A stretch of DNA of 64,000 nucleotides, from NCBI GenBank assembly GCA_019113745.1, contig DXGV01000043.1, positions 1-64,000 on the forward strand, in the 5' to 3' direction. Numbering within the stretch: position 1 is the first letter of the stretch; each line of letters starts with the position of its first letter. Under the pieces are notes generated by a model. The model saw nothing but the letters and a program-made list of their open reading frames with translations. It had not been told where the DNA came from and did not search any database. The DNA is from Candidatus Blautia intestinavium. GTDB taxonomy: Bacteria > Bacillota > Clostridia > Lachnospirales > Lachnospiraceae. Position numbers and translations under genes: made by a program. This document shows positions 1 to 7,449 of this stretch, one piece after another.

Positions 1-86
1 GCAGTGATACTTTTATAGGTGCGTCCCTCCTCCAAATGGAGACGGACAATCTTCTTTTTAAACTCTGGTGTGTAATTCTGTGGCAT
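1..86 (-). CDS. IS3-family transposase OrfA, N-terminal fragment cut by the window edge
   Basis: Reading from an ATG at 86 the translation begins MPQNYTPEFKKKIVRLHLEE, the usual opening of the helix-turn-helix OrfA protein of IS3-family elements. This protein binds the element ends and is joined to OrfB by programmed frameshifting. An AGAGG ribosome site lies about 8 bases upstream of the ATG. Only about 28 codons are inside the window, so intactness cannot be judged. Confidence 0.7.
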   Translation of the reverse strand, partial: MPQNYTPEFKKKIVRLHLEEGRTYKSIT

Positions 87-162
87 GATAAGAACCTCTT
101 TTCTTCTTGGTTTTAGTATATCTTATTAGCCACTTCCGTTACAACTTTATTATAGCACTTCA
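1..162 (-). mobile_element. Right-hand end of an IS3-family-like insertion sequence (partial)
   Basis: The minus strand carries the start of an OrfA-type transposase at 86, and the sequence TGAAGTGCTATAATAAAG begins at 162. IS3-family ends start with TG, and here the TG-led sequence abuts, base for base, the ACGX-repeat coding sequence that starts at 163. A TATAAT box within this terminus could drive OrfA. The rest of the element lies left of the window, so the exact boundary is inferred. Confidence 0.55.
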
Positions 163-351
163 ACTCCCGCTGCCGCCTGCGGCTCTGCTTGCGGTGCTGC
201 CGGAAAGCCGGAGGAAAAACCCGCAGCCTGCGGTGCTGCTGATAAGCCGGAGGAAAAACCCGCTGCCTGAGGTTCTGCCTGCGGTGCTGCTGACAAGTCG
301 GAAGAAAAGCCTTCCGCTTGTGGTTCTGCCTGCGGCGCCGGCGACAAGTAA
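163..351 (+). pseudogene. ACGX-repeat Cys-rich peptide, 5'-truncated precursor of a radical SAM-modified peptide
   Basis: In the frame ending at TAA 349-351 the translation is a chain of Cys-Gly repeats: CGSA (178-189), CGAAGKPEEKPAA (190-228), CGAADKPEEKPAA (229-267), then TGA-GSA (268-279), CGAADKSEEKPSA (280-318), CGSA (319-330) and CGAGDK (331-348). The 39-bp and 12-bp units are nearly identical in DNA. No start codon exists because the insertion-sequence end meets the coding sequence at 163, and TGA replaces the expected TGC at 268. I recall this pattern as the NCBIfam 'ACGX-repeat peptide', normally encoded next to a dedicated radical SAM/SPASM enzyme, which is the next gene here. It is most simply an IS-disrupted pseudogene. 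Confidence 0.7.
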
Positions 352-374
352 GCTGTTCTATCCCTATGAAAACA

Positions 375-404
375 GTTCCCGGCGGGAAGAAACCTGCCGG
401 GAAC
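375..404 (+). other. Intercistronic hairpin between peptide and maturase
   Basis: A perfect 9-bp inverted repeat, GTTCCCGGC at 375-383 and GCCGGGAAC at 396-404, follows the peptide stop by 23 bases and has no T-run directly behind it. RiPP operons often carry such a hairpin between precursor and maturase to hold the precursor mRNA in excess; that role is inferred here. A second, weak hairpin (TCGG 419-422 with CCGA 429-432, then TTTTT) follows. Confidence 0.55.
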
Positions 405-470
405 ATCTGAAATGTTACTCGGAAACATCCGATTTTTATATATTTATCAAGAGAAGCGAGGTAATCGGTG

Positions 471-1508
471 ATGAAACAATATTTTTCTTTTCAATGGCAC
501 ATTACAGATGAATGCGACCAGCGGTGCAAGCACTGCTACATTTTTTCAGAAGATAACTGCAAAAAGCTGGATTCCATGACATGGGAGCAGATGCAGAAAA
601 CCTTTTACAACTGTCTGGATTTCTGCAAGGTATATGATCGGCTGCCTTATTTCTATATCACGAGCGGCGACCCGATCCTGCACCCAGATTTCTGGAAACT
701 GCTGGAGCTGATAAAAGAAAATCATATTCCTTTCACCATTCTCGGAAATCCCTTCCATCTAAATGATGAAGTCTGCCGAAAGCTGAAAGAATACGGTTGC
801 GAGAAATACCAGCTTTCCCTGGATGGAATGCGGGAAACCCACGACTGGTTCCGCAAACCGGGCAGCTTTGACATCACACTGGAGAAGATCGGCTGCATCA
901 ATCGGGCCGGGATCAGAAGCGTGATCATGACTACCGTATCCGGTACAAATATTGATGAAGTCCCGGATATTATCGACGCTGTGGTAAAAGCTGGAGCAAG
1001 TGTCTTTGCGTTTGCCCGCTACTGTCCTACCAGTGAGGAAAAGGACGTAGGGATTGAGCCAATGCGCTACCGCAGGCTGCTGGCTGACTGTGATAAAAAA
1101 TTCAGGGAATATGAGGCAGCTGGCTGCGAGACCTACTTTAATAAAAAAGATCATCTGTGGACGCTGTATGAATATGAAACCGGGACGTTCAAAATCCCCG
1201 AAACGGTGGAGGAAGGCATGATCTACGGCGGCTGCAACTGCGGTAACTGCCACCTGACGATCCTGCCTGCCGGCGATATTTACGCCTGCCGCCGGGTACA
1301 GAACAGCAAAGTGGGAAATGTCTTTGAGGACAGGCTTGCGGATGTGTGGGTCTGCCAGATGGAACAGTACCGCGACTACACGAAGTTTGAGAAATGCTCC
1401 AAATGCGAACTTCTTGCCTGGTGCCGGGGCTGCCCTGCGGTTGCCAGCGGCAAAGACGGGAACTTCTATGCAGCCGATCCCCAGTGCTGGAAGGAGGTAA
1501 ACGGATAG
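471..1508 (+). CDS. Radical SAM/SPASM peptide maturase, ACGX type
   Basis: This 345-residue protein begins with a radical SAM core carrying the CX3CX2C cluster motif at C15, C19 and C22 (DECDQRCKHCY), followed by a TSGDP segment near residue 65 and an LSLDG segment. The last 100 residues form a Cys-rich SPASM region that would hold auxiliary iron-sulfur clusters (GGCNCGNC, then CSKCELLAWCRGC, then a final Cys). SPASM enzymes install cross-links such as thioethers in ribosomal peptides, and the repeat peptide gene just upstream marks the substrate type. The ATG at 471 is preferred over the GTG at 468 because GCGAGGT sits 9 bases upstream. The gene looks intact although its peptide gene is broken. 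The family name is from memory; the chemistry is inferred. Confidence 0.8.
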   Translation: MKQYFSFQWHITDECDQRCKHCYIFSEDNCKKLDSMTWEQMQKTFYNCLDFCKVYDRLPYFYITSGDPILHPDFWKLLELIKENHIPFTILGNPFHLNDEVCRKLKEYGCEKYQLSLDGMRETHDWFRKPGSFDITLEKIGCINRAGIRSVIMTTVSGTNIDEVPDIIDAVVKAGASVFAFARYCPTSEEKDVGIEPMRYRRLLADCDKKFREYEAAGCETYFNKKDHLWTLYEYETGTFKIPETVEEGMIYGGCNCGNCHLTILPAGDIYACRRVQNSKVGNVFEDRLADVWVCQMEQYRDYTKFEKCSKCELLAWCRGCPAVASGKDGNFYAADPQCWKEVNG

Positions 1509-1613
1509 CTTTTGCTGGGCTATCTCAGACCCGGAGATAAGCACCCTGAGGGGAAACCCAAGAAACCAGATCGTATCTTGCATTTTTAACCATTACGAAC
1601 GGAGGGATATAGG

Positions 1614-2228
1614 ATGGACGCAGAAACCTGTCTGAAGAAACTGCAATATGTGGGCGTTCTGGCGTTTGCGACTGTGGATGAGAAAGGAAATCCCCAGGTA
1701 CGCAACATCAGCGCCATCCACTATGAACCGGACGCCATGTACTTTTTCACGGCAAGAGGAAAGGACTTCTGCAAAGAGCTGCTTGCTGATGGCCGGGTAC
1801 AGGTTCTCGGATATACAAAGTATAAAGAAATGATCCGCCTGTCCGCAAAGGCTACGCCGGTGAAGGAAGATGAGCAGAAGCATTGGATTGACGCCATTTT
1901 TTCAGAGCAGCCCTATCTTTCCAATGTATACCCAGGAGAAACCAGGAATATCGGGATTGTATTTGAGATTCGGGACGCAGAGATTGAGTATTTCCACCTT
2001 GGCGTCAATCCCATTTTCAGAAAAACTTTTGTGATCGGCAGCGGAAAAGCAGAATTAAAAGGGTATCAGATTACCGATTCCTGTATCAGATGCGGAACCT
2101 GTACAAGAAACTGTCCCCAGCGGTGTATTTCCGAAGGCCAGCCATTTGTGATCCAGCAGGATCATTGCCTTCACTGCGGGAACTGCTACGAGAACTGCCC
2201 GGTACAGGCAGTCAAAAAGAGAGGATAA
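1614..2228 (+). CDS. Pyridoxamine 5'-phosphate oxidase-fold flavoprotein with two C-terminal [4Fe-4S] ferredoxin motifs
   Basis: The first 140 of 204 residues have the split-barrel FMN-binding look of the pyridoxamine-phosphate-oxidase-like family (LAFATVDEKGNPQVRNIS near residue 16). The tail is an 8-iron ferredoxin: C157, C160, C163, C167 and C185, C188, C191, C195. Such fusions move electrons between flavin and iron-sulfur centres. Lying 105 bases behind the maturase and 1 base ahead of the macrodomain gene, it could reduce the radical SAM clusters; that role is inferred. A clear GGAGGG ribosome site precedes the ATG. Confidence 0.8.
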   Translation: MDAETCLKKLQYVGVLAFATVDEKGNPQVRNISAIHYEPDAMYFFTARGKDFCKELLADGRVQVLGYTKYKEMIRLSAKATPVKEDEQKHWIDAIFSEQPYLSNVYPGETRNIGIVFEIRDAEIEYFHLGVNPIFRKTFVIGSGKAELKGYQITDSCIRCGTCTRNCPQRCISEGQPFVIQQDHCLHCGNCYENCPVQAVKKRG

Positions 2229-2229
2229 T

Positions 2230-3030
2230 ATGACACAGGATGAAAGACGGATCTATCTGATCCATGAATTGCTCCTCGAGCAGCCCCAATATTCTGATAT
2301 TGAGATTCCGGCGGACGAACAGGAGCAAAAAAACCTGCTTCGTTCGCTTTTTAATATCCGTATGCCGCTGCCTGTAAGCGCTGACCTTCTAAAGGTGCAG
2401 GACGCCTATCTTCAGGAAGAAACAGAGAACAAAGGGATTACAGACCTGTCGGAGCTAAAGCCCGCAGAGCCAGGGCTATATTTATGGCAGGGAGACATTA
2501 CTACTTTGCGGTGTGACGCGATCGTCAATGCGGCAAACAGTCAGATGCTGGGCTGCTTTTATCCCTGCCACGGGTGTATCGACAATGCCATCCACACCTT
2601 TGCCGGTGTGCAGCTTAGGCTGGCCTGTGCGGAATTGATGCGGCGGCAGGGCCATGAAGAACAGACCGGGCAGGCAAAAATCACATCTGCATATAACCTT
2701 CCCAGCCGCTATGTCATCCATACGGTAAGCCCCATCGTCCGGGGGAATCTCACAGAGAAAGACAAGAATCTGCTTGCTTCCTGTTACCGCTCCTGCCTGG
2801 AAACAGCAGAGGAAAACCATTTGAAAAGTATCGCATTCTGCTGTATTTCAACAGGTGAGTTCCATTTCCCCAATGATAAGGCGGCAGAGATTGCGATAAA
2901 TACGGTAAAAACATACCTGCAGGAAACACACAGCAATATGGAAGTAATATTTAATGTTTTCAAAGATAAAGACTATCAGATCTACCGGGACTTACTCAGA
3001 ACAGATGGAAAGACTGAAAAACGCCCTTGA
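2230..3030 (+). CDS. Zinc-containing macrodomain protein, protein-ADP-ribose hydrolase
   Basis: This 266-residue protein has an alpha-helical N-terminal extension of about 80 residues and then a macrodomain opening with QGDITTLRCDAIVNAAN (residues 87-103). The segment GCFYPCHGCIDNAIH (108-122) supplies C109, C113, H114 and C116, the type of Cys/His site that binds zinc in the Zn-macro subclass. In streptococci and staphylococci this subclass removes ADP-ribose that a SirTM sirtuin attaches to a lipoylated carrier protein. Here the sirtuin is the next gene but is broken, and no carrier or lipoate ligase is in the window. The start is 1 base past the previous stop, with AGAGGA ahead of it. Confidence 0.85.
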   Translation: MTQDERRIYLIHELLLEQPQYSDIEIPADEQEQKNLLRSLFNIRMPLPVSADLLKVQDAYLQEETENKGITDLSELKPAEPGLYLWQGDITTLRCDAIVNAANSQMLGCFYPCHGCIDNAIHTFAGVQLRLACAELMRRQGHEEQTGQAKITSAYNLPSRYVIHTVSPIVRGNLTEKDKNLLASCYRSCLETAEENHLKSIAFCCISTGEFHFPNDKAAEIAINTVKTYLQETHSNMEVIFNVFKDKDYQIYRDLLRTDGKTEKRP

Positions 3031-3505
3031 AGCTGCCGACGCGGTGATCATCGGGGCTGGCGCAGGACTTTCTACTTCGGCAGGCTTTGTATATGACGGT
3101 GAGCGGTTCCACCAGAACTTTTCCAATTTTGAAACAAAGTACGGCTTTCACGATATGTACTCCGGGGGATTTTATCCTTACAGTACACCGGAAGAATTCT
3201 GGGCGTACTGAAGCCGTTACATCTATATCAACCGTTATATGGACGCCCCGAAGCCTGTGTACGCCACTCTTTTCCAGCTTGTGAAGGACAAGGATTATTT
3301 TGTGCTTACCACAAACCTTCGATCCGATGACAAATTTGTGTAGGATGAGGGCTGGCATCAGGCGGCCAGGCGGTATGAACTGTTTCTTTACCGACATCAT
3401 TCGAGACCCCTATGTGTTTGAATTTCTTGGTGTGGCAGAAAATAAACCCATGCCGATTCTTCCTTTCGGGGTTTTATTCTATGTTGCCGAAATCTATGAA
3501 ATAAG
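3005..3505 (+). pseudogene. SirTM-type sirtuin (protein ADP-ribosyltransferase), degenerate
   Basis: From the ATG at 3005, overlapping the macrodomain gene by 26 bases, the first 68 codons read as a class M sirtuin: GAGAGLSTSAGFVYDGERF is the NAD-binding start and DMYSGGFYPY follows. TGA at 3209-3211 stands where the family has Trp. Reading on in frame gives SRYIYINRYMDAPKPVYATL and FVLTTN, after which the central zinc-binding and catalytic His part is missing. Later pieces (DEGWHQAARRYE near 3345, then EFLGVAENKPMPIL in another frame near 3420) are recognisable as the C-terminal end. A nonsense mutation, an internal deletion, a second stop and a frame change make function impossible. Confidence 0.85.
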
Positions 3506-4870
3506 TGGCCGGGTCGGCAGAGAGATTCTGACTTCCAACCCATGCGGATTGTTGCCGGAAAAAGAGACGGTTCCGCGATGAGCTTTTACAATCTGCATCA
3601 CCAGCTTTAAGCCAAGACCATGCTCGTTCTTTTCATCGCTGCCCTGGGTACTGGTAATGTCGTCTCCGCGATTTAATACTTTCAGACGTTCCGGCTCAAT
3701 CCCTATGCCATTGTCAGAAACTGCGCAAAGGCAACGCCCGTTTTCTTCTCCGACAGAAATGAAAATTCTGCACCCCTGCGGATTGTGGGTGATGCTGTTG
3801 CGGATCAAATTATCCAGCATACGCCGCAGCAGTCCATCGTCCCCCAAAAGGTGGATTGAGCGTCCTGGCTGTATCTCGGCAAATACGACTTCATACCGGC
3901 CGTCCAGACCACTATTCAGCACTTCACTGACAGCCTGGCGGCTGGTCTCTACCCAATCAATATCTTTGAAATGAACAGGCTGGAGCGCATATTCAAGCTT
4001 GGTAGTCAGGTTCAAATCATCAATCAGCCGTTTCATCTTTTCGCTTTCCCGTCGGATGATCCCCGCCTGCTTTCTCGCGTCCGGCGGAAGGTTGAGATCA
4101 TCTTCCAGCTCGCTGGCATACCCCAGCACCATTGAGAGCGGCGTGCGGATGTCATGGGATACCCCGCGAATCCACTCCGCTCTTGTGTTGTCCTTTTTCT
4201 TCATATAGTCCGTAGCCCGGTTCAGTCCGGCGTTGATCTCAGCCAGCTCCCCTTGTTCTTCCAGATGCAGAGCTTTTCCGTGACTTAGATTTTGAATGCC
4301 TTGCAGAATGGGCGTCATAGCTTTTTCGACTTTCCGCGTATTCCGTAAAATCAGGAAAACAATGAGCAGCAGATTAATGATAAAAACCGCTACGATTCCG
4401 CCGAGCATAATCCCCATATAGGGCCATTCCAGAGAAAAATAATATTTTACCAGCGTTCCGGGCTGATAGCCTACAACCATGAGCTTGCCATCCGCACGCG
4501 TCCATATTTTAACTGGATAATCCTCCAGATACCACCGGCTGAAAGAAGCTACCTCTGTACTTGTATAAGAACGCGGCAGCTTTTCCGGCAGACTCTGCTG
4601 CCAGATGACATCGCCATCTTCATTTAGGAGCATTGCCCAGGCAGATTGTTCTTGCAACATGGAAAGGGCCGTATCGTCTGCGACCCATTTCCCATCCCGC
4701 AGCACTACATGGTCCGAGAAATCGCGGACAGAAAATGAGGTGTCCGCCCCGCTCATGCCCCCCGCAATGATGATTGCAAAGAACAAAGCGATGTTGACGG
4801 CCAAAAATAAAAGTACGATCCCGACCGTGGAAAGAATATAGCGGCGAAAAAATCGCTGCACTGCGTTCAT
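3494..4870 (-). CDS. Two-component sensor histidine kinase
   Basis: This 458-residue membrane kinase has a transmembrane helix at about 12-35, an extracellular sensing segment to about 150 and a second helix at about 155-180. It then has a linker, an H-box (SHDIRTPLSMVLGYASEL), an N-box (LIRNSITHNP) and G-boxes (SDNGIGIEPE, HGLGLKLVMQIVKAHRG). It overlaps the response regulator by 4 bases (ATGA), so the two are co-translated. Divergence from a LanFEG-like ABC transporter suggests it senses an antimicrobial peptide or cell-wall stress. Its 3' end runs into the sirtuin remnant and shows no damage. Confidence 0.88.
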   Translation of the reverse strand: MNAVQRFFRRYILSTVGIVLLFLAVNIALFFAIIIAGGMSGADTSFSVRDFSDHVVLRDGKWVADDTALSMLQEQSAWAMLLNEDGDVIWQQSLPEKLPRSYTSTEVASFSRWYLEDYPVKIWTRADGKLMVVGYQPGTLVKYYFSLEWPYMGIMLGGIVAVFIINLLLIVFLILRNTRKVEKAMTPILQGIQNLSHGKALHLEEQGELAEINAGLNRATDYMKKKDNTRAEWIRGVSHDIRTPLSMVLGYASELEDDLNLPPDARKQAGIIRRESEKMKRLIDDLNLTTKLEYALQPVHFKDIDWVETSRQAVSEVLNSGLDGRYEVVFAEIQPGRSIHLLGDDGLLRRMLDNLIRNSITHNPQGCRIFISVGEENGRCLCAVSDNGIGIEPERLKVLNRGDDITSTQGSDEKNEHGLGLKLVMQIVKAHRGTVSFSGNNPHGLEVRISLPTRPLIS

Positions 4871-5562
4871 GGCGACACCCCCCTGAGATTGAGGCGATAG
4901 CCAAGCCCTTTAATCGTGACAAGGGAAACCGGCTTTGACGGGTTTTCTTCGATTTTTTCCCGCAAGTGCCGGATATGGGTGAAAAGGGTGCTTTCATACC
5001 CTTGCCAAAATTCCCCGCATATCGTCTCGCACAGGATACCCGTGGTGACGATCCGCCCTGCGTTTTGATACAGCTTTTCAAAAAGCTGCATCTCTTTTGC
5101 GGTCAATGTTTGTTTCTCTCCATTTTTCCAAACTTCTGCGTTAGCCATATCCACGGTGGCTCCGGCAAGTTCCACCATTTCATTTTGCTTTGGGTAAGTG
5201 CGGTTTAAGATTGCGCCGACCCTGAGCAGCAATTCTTTGGGTAAGAAGGGTTTGGCGAGATAGTCGTCTGCGCCGATCTCTAACCCCTCGATGCGATCTT
5301 CCGCTTCACCACGAGCGGTCAGCATCAGAACGGGAACCCGGCTTGTGCGGCGTATCTCTTTCAAAACCGAGAAGCCGTCCATGCCTGGCATCATCACATC
5401 CAGCACGATCAGATCTGGATGTTCTTCCTGCCATATCCGCAGCGCCTCAGCGCCCGATACGGCAGTTCGTAGATTCGTATATCCTGCCCGCTGGAATATC
5501 GAGAGCAGCATCTCCAATACATCACGGTCATCATCGACCAGCAGTATTTTGTGATTTGTCAT
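4867..5562 (-). CDS. OmpR-family response regulator
   Basis: The 231-residue protein has a receiver domain (KILLVDDDRDVLEML, phospho-acceptor Asp in LIVLDVMMPGMDG, Lys in YLAKPF) and a C-terminal winged helix (LFTHIRHLREKI, VTIKGLGYRL) of the OmpR/PhoB type. ATG at 5562 is chosen over an in-frame TTG at 5568; AGGTGG lies upstream. It is the first gene of a kinase/regulator pair and most likely binds the 11-bp repeats at 5638-5681 in front of the divergent transporter. OmpR-type regulators of peptide-immunity operons recognise short direct repeats of this spacing. Confidence 0.9.
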   Translation of the reverse strand: MTNHKILLVDDDRDVLEMLLSIFQRAGYTNLRTAVSGAEALRIWQEEHPDLIVLDVMMPGMDGFSVLKEIRRTSRVPVLMLTARGEAEDRIEGLEIGADDYLAKPFLPKELLLRVGAILNRTYPKQNEMVELAGATVDMANAEVWKNGEKQTLTAKEMQLFEKLYQNAGRIVTTGILCETICGEFWQGYESTLFTHIRHLREKIEENPSKPVSLVTIKGLGYRLNLRGVSP

Positions 5563-5592
5563 AAGCAAATTTCACCACCTATCTTTATTTAC

Positions 5593-5621
5593 ATTATACC
5601 GCAAAGGAAGCCGGATGCCTA
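5593..5621 (-). promoter_or_regulatory. Candidate promoter of the regulator-kinase operon
   Basis: A perfect TATAAT on the minus strand (5593-5598) lies 30 bases before the regulator ATG. The hexamer 17 bases upstream (TAGGCA) is a poor -35 box, so the call rests on the -10 box and its position. Confidence 0.4.
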
Positions 5622-5637
5622 TTCTGTGTCTAAAATC

Positions 5638-5691
5638 TCAAAGATAATTCAAGGTTGGCTCAGCGTTATCTCAAGGTTGCAGTGGTATGCT
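5638..5691 (+). promoter_or_regulatory. Four tandem 11-bp operator repeats with an activator-type promoter
   Basis: Units begin exactly 11 bases apart: TCAAAGATAAT (5638), TCAAGGTTGGC (5649), TCAGCGTTATC (5660) and TCAAGGTTGCA (5671). The second and fourth share TCAAGGTTG exactly; the first and third are weaker copies. The array covers the -35 position of a candidate -10 box TATGCT (5686-5691), which has no recognisable -35 hexamer. That layout fits a promoter that needs a bound activator, presumably the neighbouring OmpR-type regulator. Sequence and spacing are seen; binding is inferred. Confidence 0.7.
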
Positions 5692-5721
5692 TAGATCATC
5701 ACGAAAAGGAGGTATTCGCAT

Positions 5722-6645
5722 ATGAGCGATTATGTTATCGAAACCCGTGGCCTTACCAAAACATACGGGGAACAGAACAGTGTATCCAATCTGTCCATCC
5801 ATGTGAGAAAAGGGCGTATCTACGGTCTGCTGGGCCGCAACGGAGCCGGGAAAACCACCACCATGCGGATGTTGCTGGGTCTTACCGCTCCATCTTCCGG
5901 CGATGTGAAAATTTTCGGCAAACCGCTTCGCGGCAACGAAAAAAACATCCTGCCCCGTATCGGTTCTCTAATCGAGTCGCCTGGGTTTTATCCGAACCTG
6001 ACGGGAATGGAAAATCTTCGGATTTTTGCCGATTTGCGGGGACTCAAAAGTCCCAAATACATCAAAGATGCGTTGGAAGTTGTCAACCTTCCGTACCGGG
6101 ACAAAAAGCTGTTTTCCCAGTATTCGCTGGGCATGAAGCAGCGTCTTGCCATCGCACTGGCTGTCATGCACAACCCGGAACTGCTGATTTTGGATGAGCC
6201 GATCAACGGCCTTGACCCTATCGGTATTGCAGAGGTGCGCGATTTCATCCGGGAACTGTGCGATACCACAGGGAAAACCATCTTGATCTCCAGCCATATC
6301 CTGTCGGAGATTTCCCTGCTTGCCGATGACATCGGAATCATTGACCACGGCGTATTGCTGGAAGAAGAAAGCCTGGAGGAGCTGGAAGCAAAGAACGGGA
6401 AATATTTCCGCTTTACTGTTTCCAGTGCGGCGCTGGCTGCTAACCTGCTTCAGAGCAAACTTGACATTCAGAATATCCAGGTGGACAGTGCCAATGAGCT
6501 GACGGTCCGCGACCATCGGTTGGACGCTGGCGCGGCGGTCCGTCTGTTTGTAAACGCAGGACTGTCTGTGTCCGACGCCCATCTCTATGAGGACACCCTG
6601 GAAGATTACTTCAAACAGGTTACAGGGGGTGAGGGCATTGCTTAA
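5722..6645 (+). CDS. ABC transporter ATP-binding protein, BcrA/LanF type
   Basis: This 307-residue ATPase has Walker A GRNGAGKTT (G38-T46), signature YSLGMKQRLAIA, Walker B LLILDEP and switch-His segment ISSHILSE. The C-terminal 90 residues form the extension usual in bacitracin and lantibiotic immunity ATPases. AAAGGAGG precedes the ATG by 9 bases. Together with the two permeases behind it, it would form a LanFEG-type pump that removes antimicrobial peptides from the membrane outer face. The operator repeats upstream point to control by the adjacent two-component system. The peptide recognised cannot be told from sequence. Confidence 0.9.
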   Translation: MSDYVIETRGLTKTYGEQNSVSNLSIHVRKGRIYGLLGRNGAGKTTTMRMLLGLTAPSSGDVKIFGKPLRGNEKNILPRIGSLIESPGFYPNLTGMENLRIFADLRGLKSPKYIKDALEVVNLPYRDKKLFSQYSLGMKQRLAIALAVMHNPELLILDEPINGLDPIGIAEVRDFIRELCDTTGKTILISSHILSEISLLADDIGIIDHGVLLEEESLEELEAKNGKYFRFTVSSAALAANLLQSKLDIQNIQVDSANELTVRDHRLDAGAAVRLFVNAGLSVSDAHLYEDTLEDYFKQVTGGEGIA

Positions 6646-7435
6646 ACTTTTGCGCTGTGAGTTTGCCAAGCTGAAACGAAAACCCCTGTTCTTTGCGGCT
6701 GCAGCCATTTCGGCTTTGATTCCCTTGGGGTGTGCGCTGTTTCTGCCGGAGATGCAGGAATTTTCAAGTGGCGCGGAAGCGGTGGACCGCCTGATGTCTT
6801 CTCTGTTTCAGTTGAGCGCCTATCTGCTCCTGATGCCTGCCGTGGTGGTGCTGGCGTCGAATCTGCTCTTTGAAGAACAGGATAACGACACCTTAAAGAA
6901 TCTCATGACCGTTCCTGTGAGCAAGCCCGCGCTGGCCTTGGCAAAGATGACGCTGCTGTTTTTGTTTTCCGCCCTGTTTATGGCTGTCGGCGGCCTGGTC
7001 AATCTGGCTATTGTGCTGGCATCCGGGCTGGAGCCGGTCGGCTTTTGGAAACTGTTTTTTGTAGGCATCGGACAAGGGATCATGATGTGGGCCGGGGCGC
7101 TGCCCTGTGTCCTTCTGGTGGTGCTTTTGAACCGCAGTTACATTATCTCCGTAATCATCACGTTCTTCTACACAGCGGTCAATTATATTTTTGGCACCAA
7201 CGACTATTTCATCATGCAGCCCTTTGGGTTCAATCCAGGTACGCTGTTACCCGGACCGCTGACCTTCCGCTGGTTCTTTCAATATCTGGACATATCCGGC
7301 GCGCAGATGACGGATTTGACGGAGCGGATCAGTCCTTACTTTGTGACAACGCCCCAGGCGTTTCTGGTCGTTATCCTGGAGTCGGCAGTATTCCTGACAT
7401 TGATCGCACTGGTCTATAAACGCCAGAGCTGTTAA
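6629..7435 (+). CDS. ABC transporter permease, LanE-like
   Basis: About 268 residues with six predicted membrane helices after a short basic N-terminus (CEFAKLKRKPLFF). The start lies inside the end of the ATPase gene: GTG at 6629 or TTG at 6638, the latter better spaced from AGGGGG. The segment EEQDNDTLKNLMTVPVSKP is typical of ABC-2 permeases in lantibiotic-immunity and bacitracin systems. A near copy of it (NTNDTMKNLLTVPVSYP) occurs in the next gene, so the two permeases are paralogues that would pair as EG halves. Confidence 0.85.
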   Translation: MRALLKLLRCEFAKLKRKPLFFAAAAISALIPLGCALFLPEMQEFSSGAEAVDRLMSSLFQLSAYLLLMPAVVVLASNLLFEEQDNDTLKNLMTVPVSKPALALAKMTLLFLFSALFMAVGGLVNLAIVLASGLEPVGFWKLFFVGIGQGIMMWAGALPCVLLVVLLNRSYIISVIITFFYTAVNYIFGTNDYFIMQPFGFNPGTLLPGPLTFRWFFQYLDISGAQMTDLTERISPYFVTTPQAFLVVILESAVFLTLIALVYKRQSC

Positions 7436-7449
7436 GGAGGTGTAAAGTC

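Noticed and set aside
163-351. CRISPR-like array in the repeat region near the left end
   Set aside because: The 39- and 12-bp units are adjoining coding repeats without spacers; no cas gene is in the window.
113-428. Minus-strand ORFs of 92-97 residues over the Cys-rich repeats
   Set aside because: They are antisense shadows of the repeat peptide with low-complexity Arg/Gln/Ala content and no ribosome site.
3209-3211. Recoding of TGA as Trp or Sec in the sirtuin gene
   Set aside because: The gene has a second stop, a deletion of the catalytic core and a frame change, so decay explains the TGA; elsewhere TGA ends normal genes.
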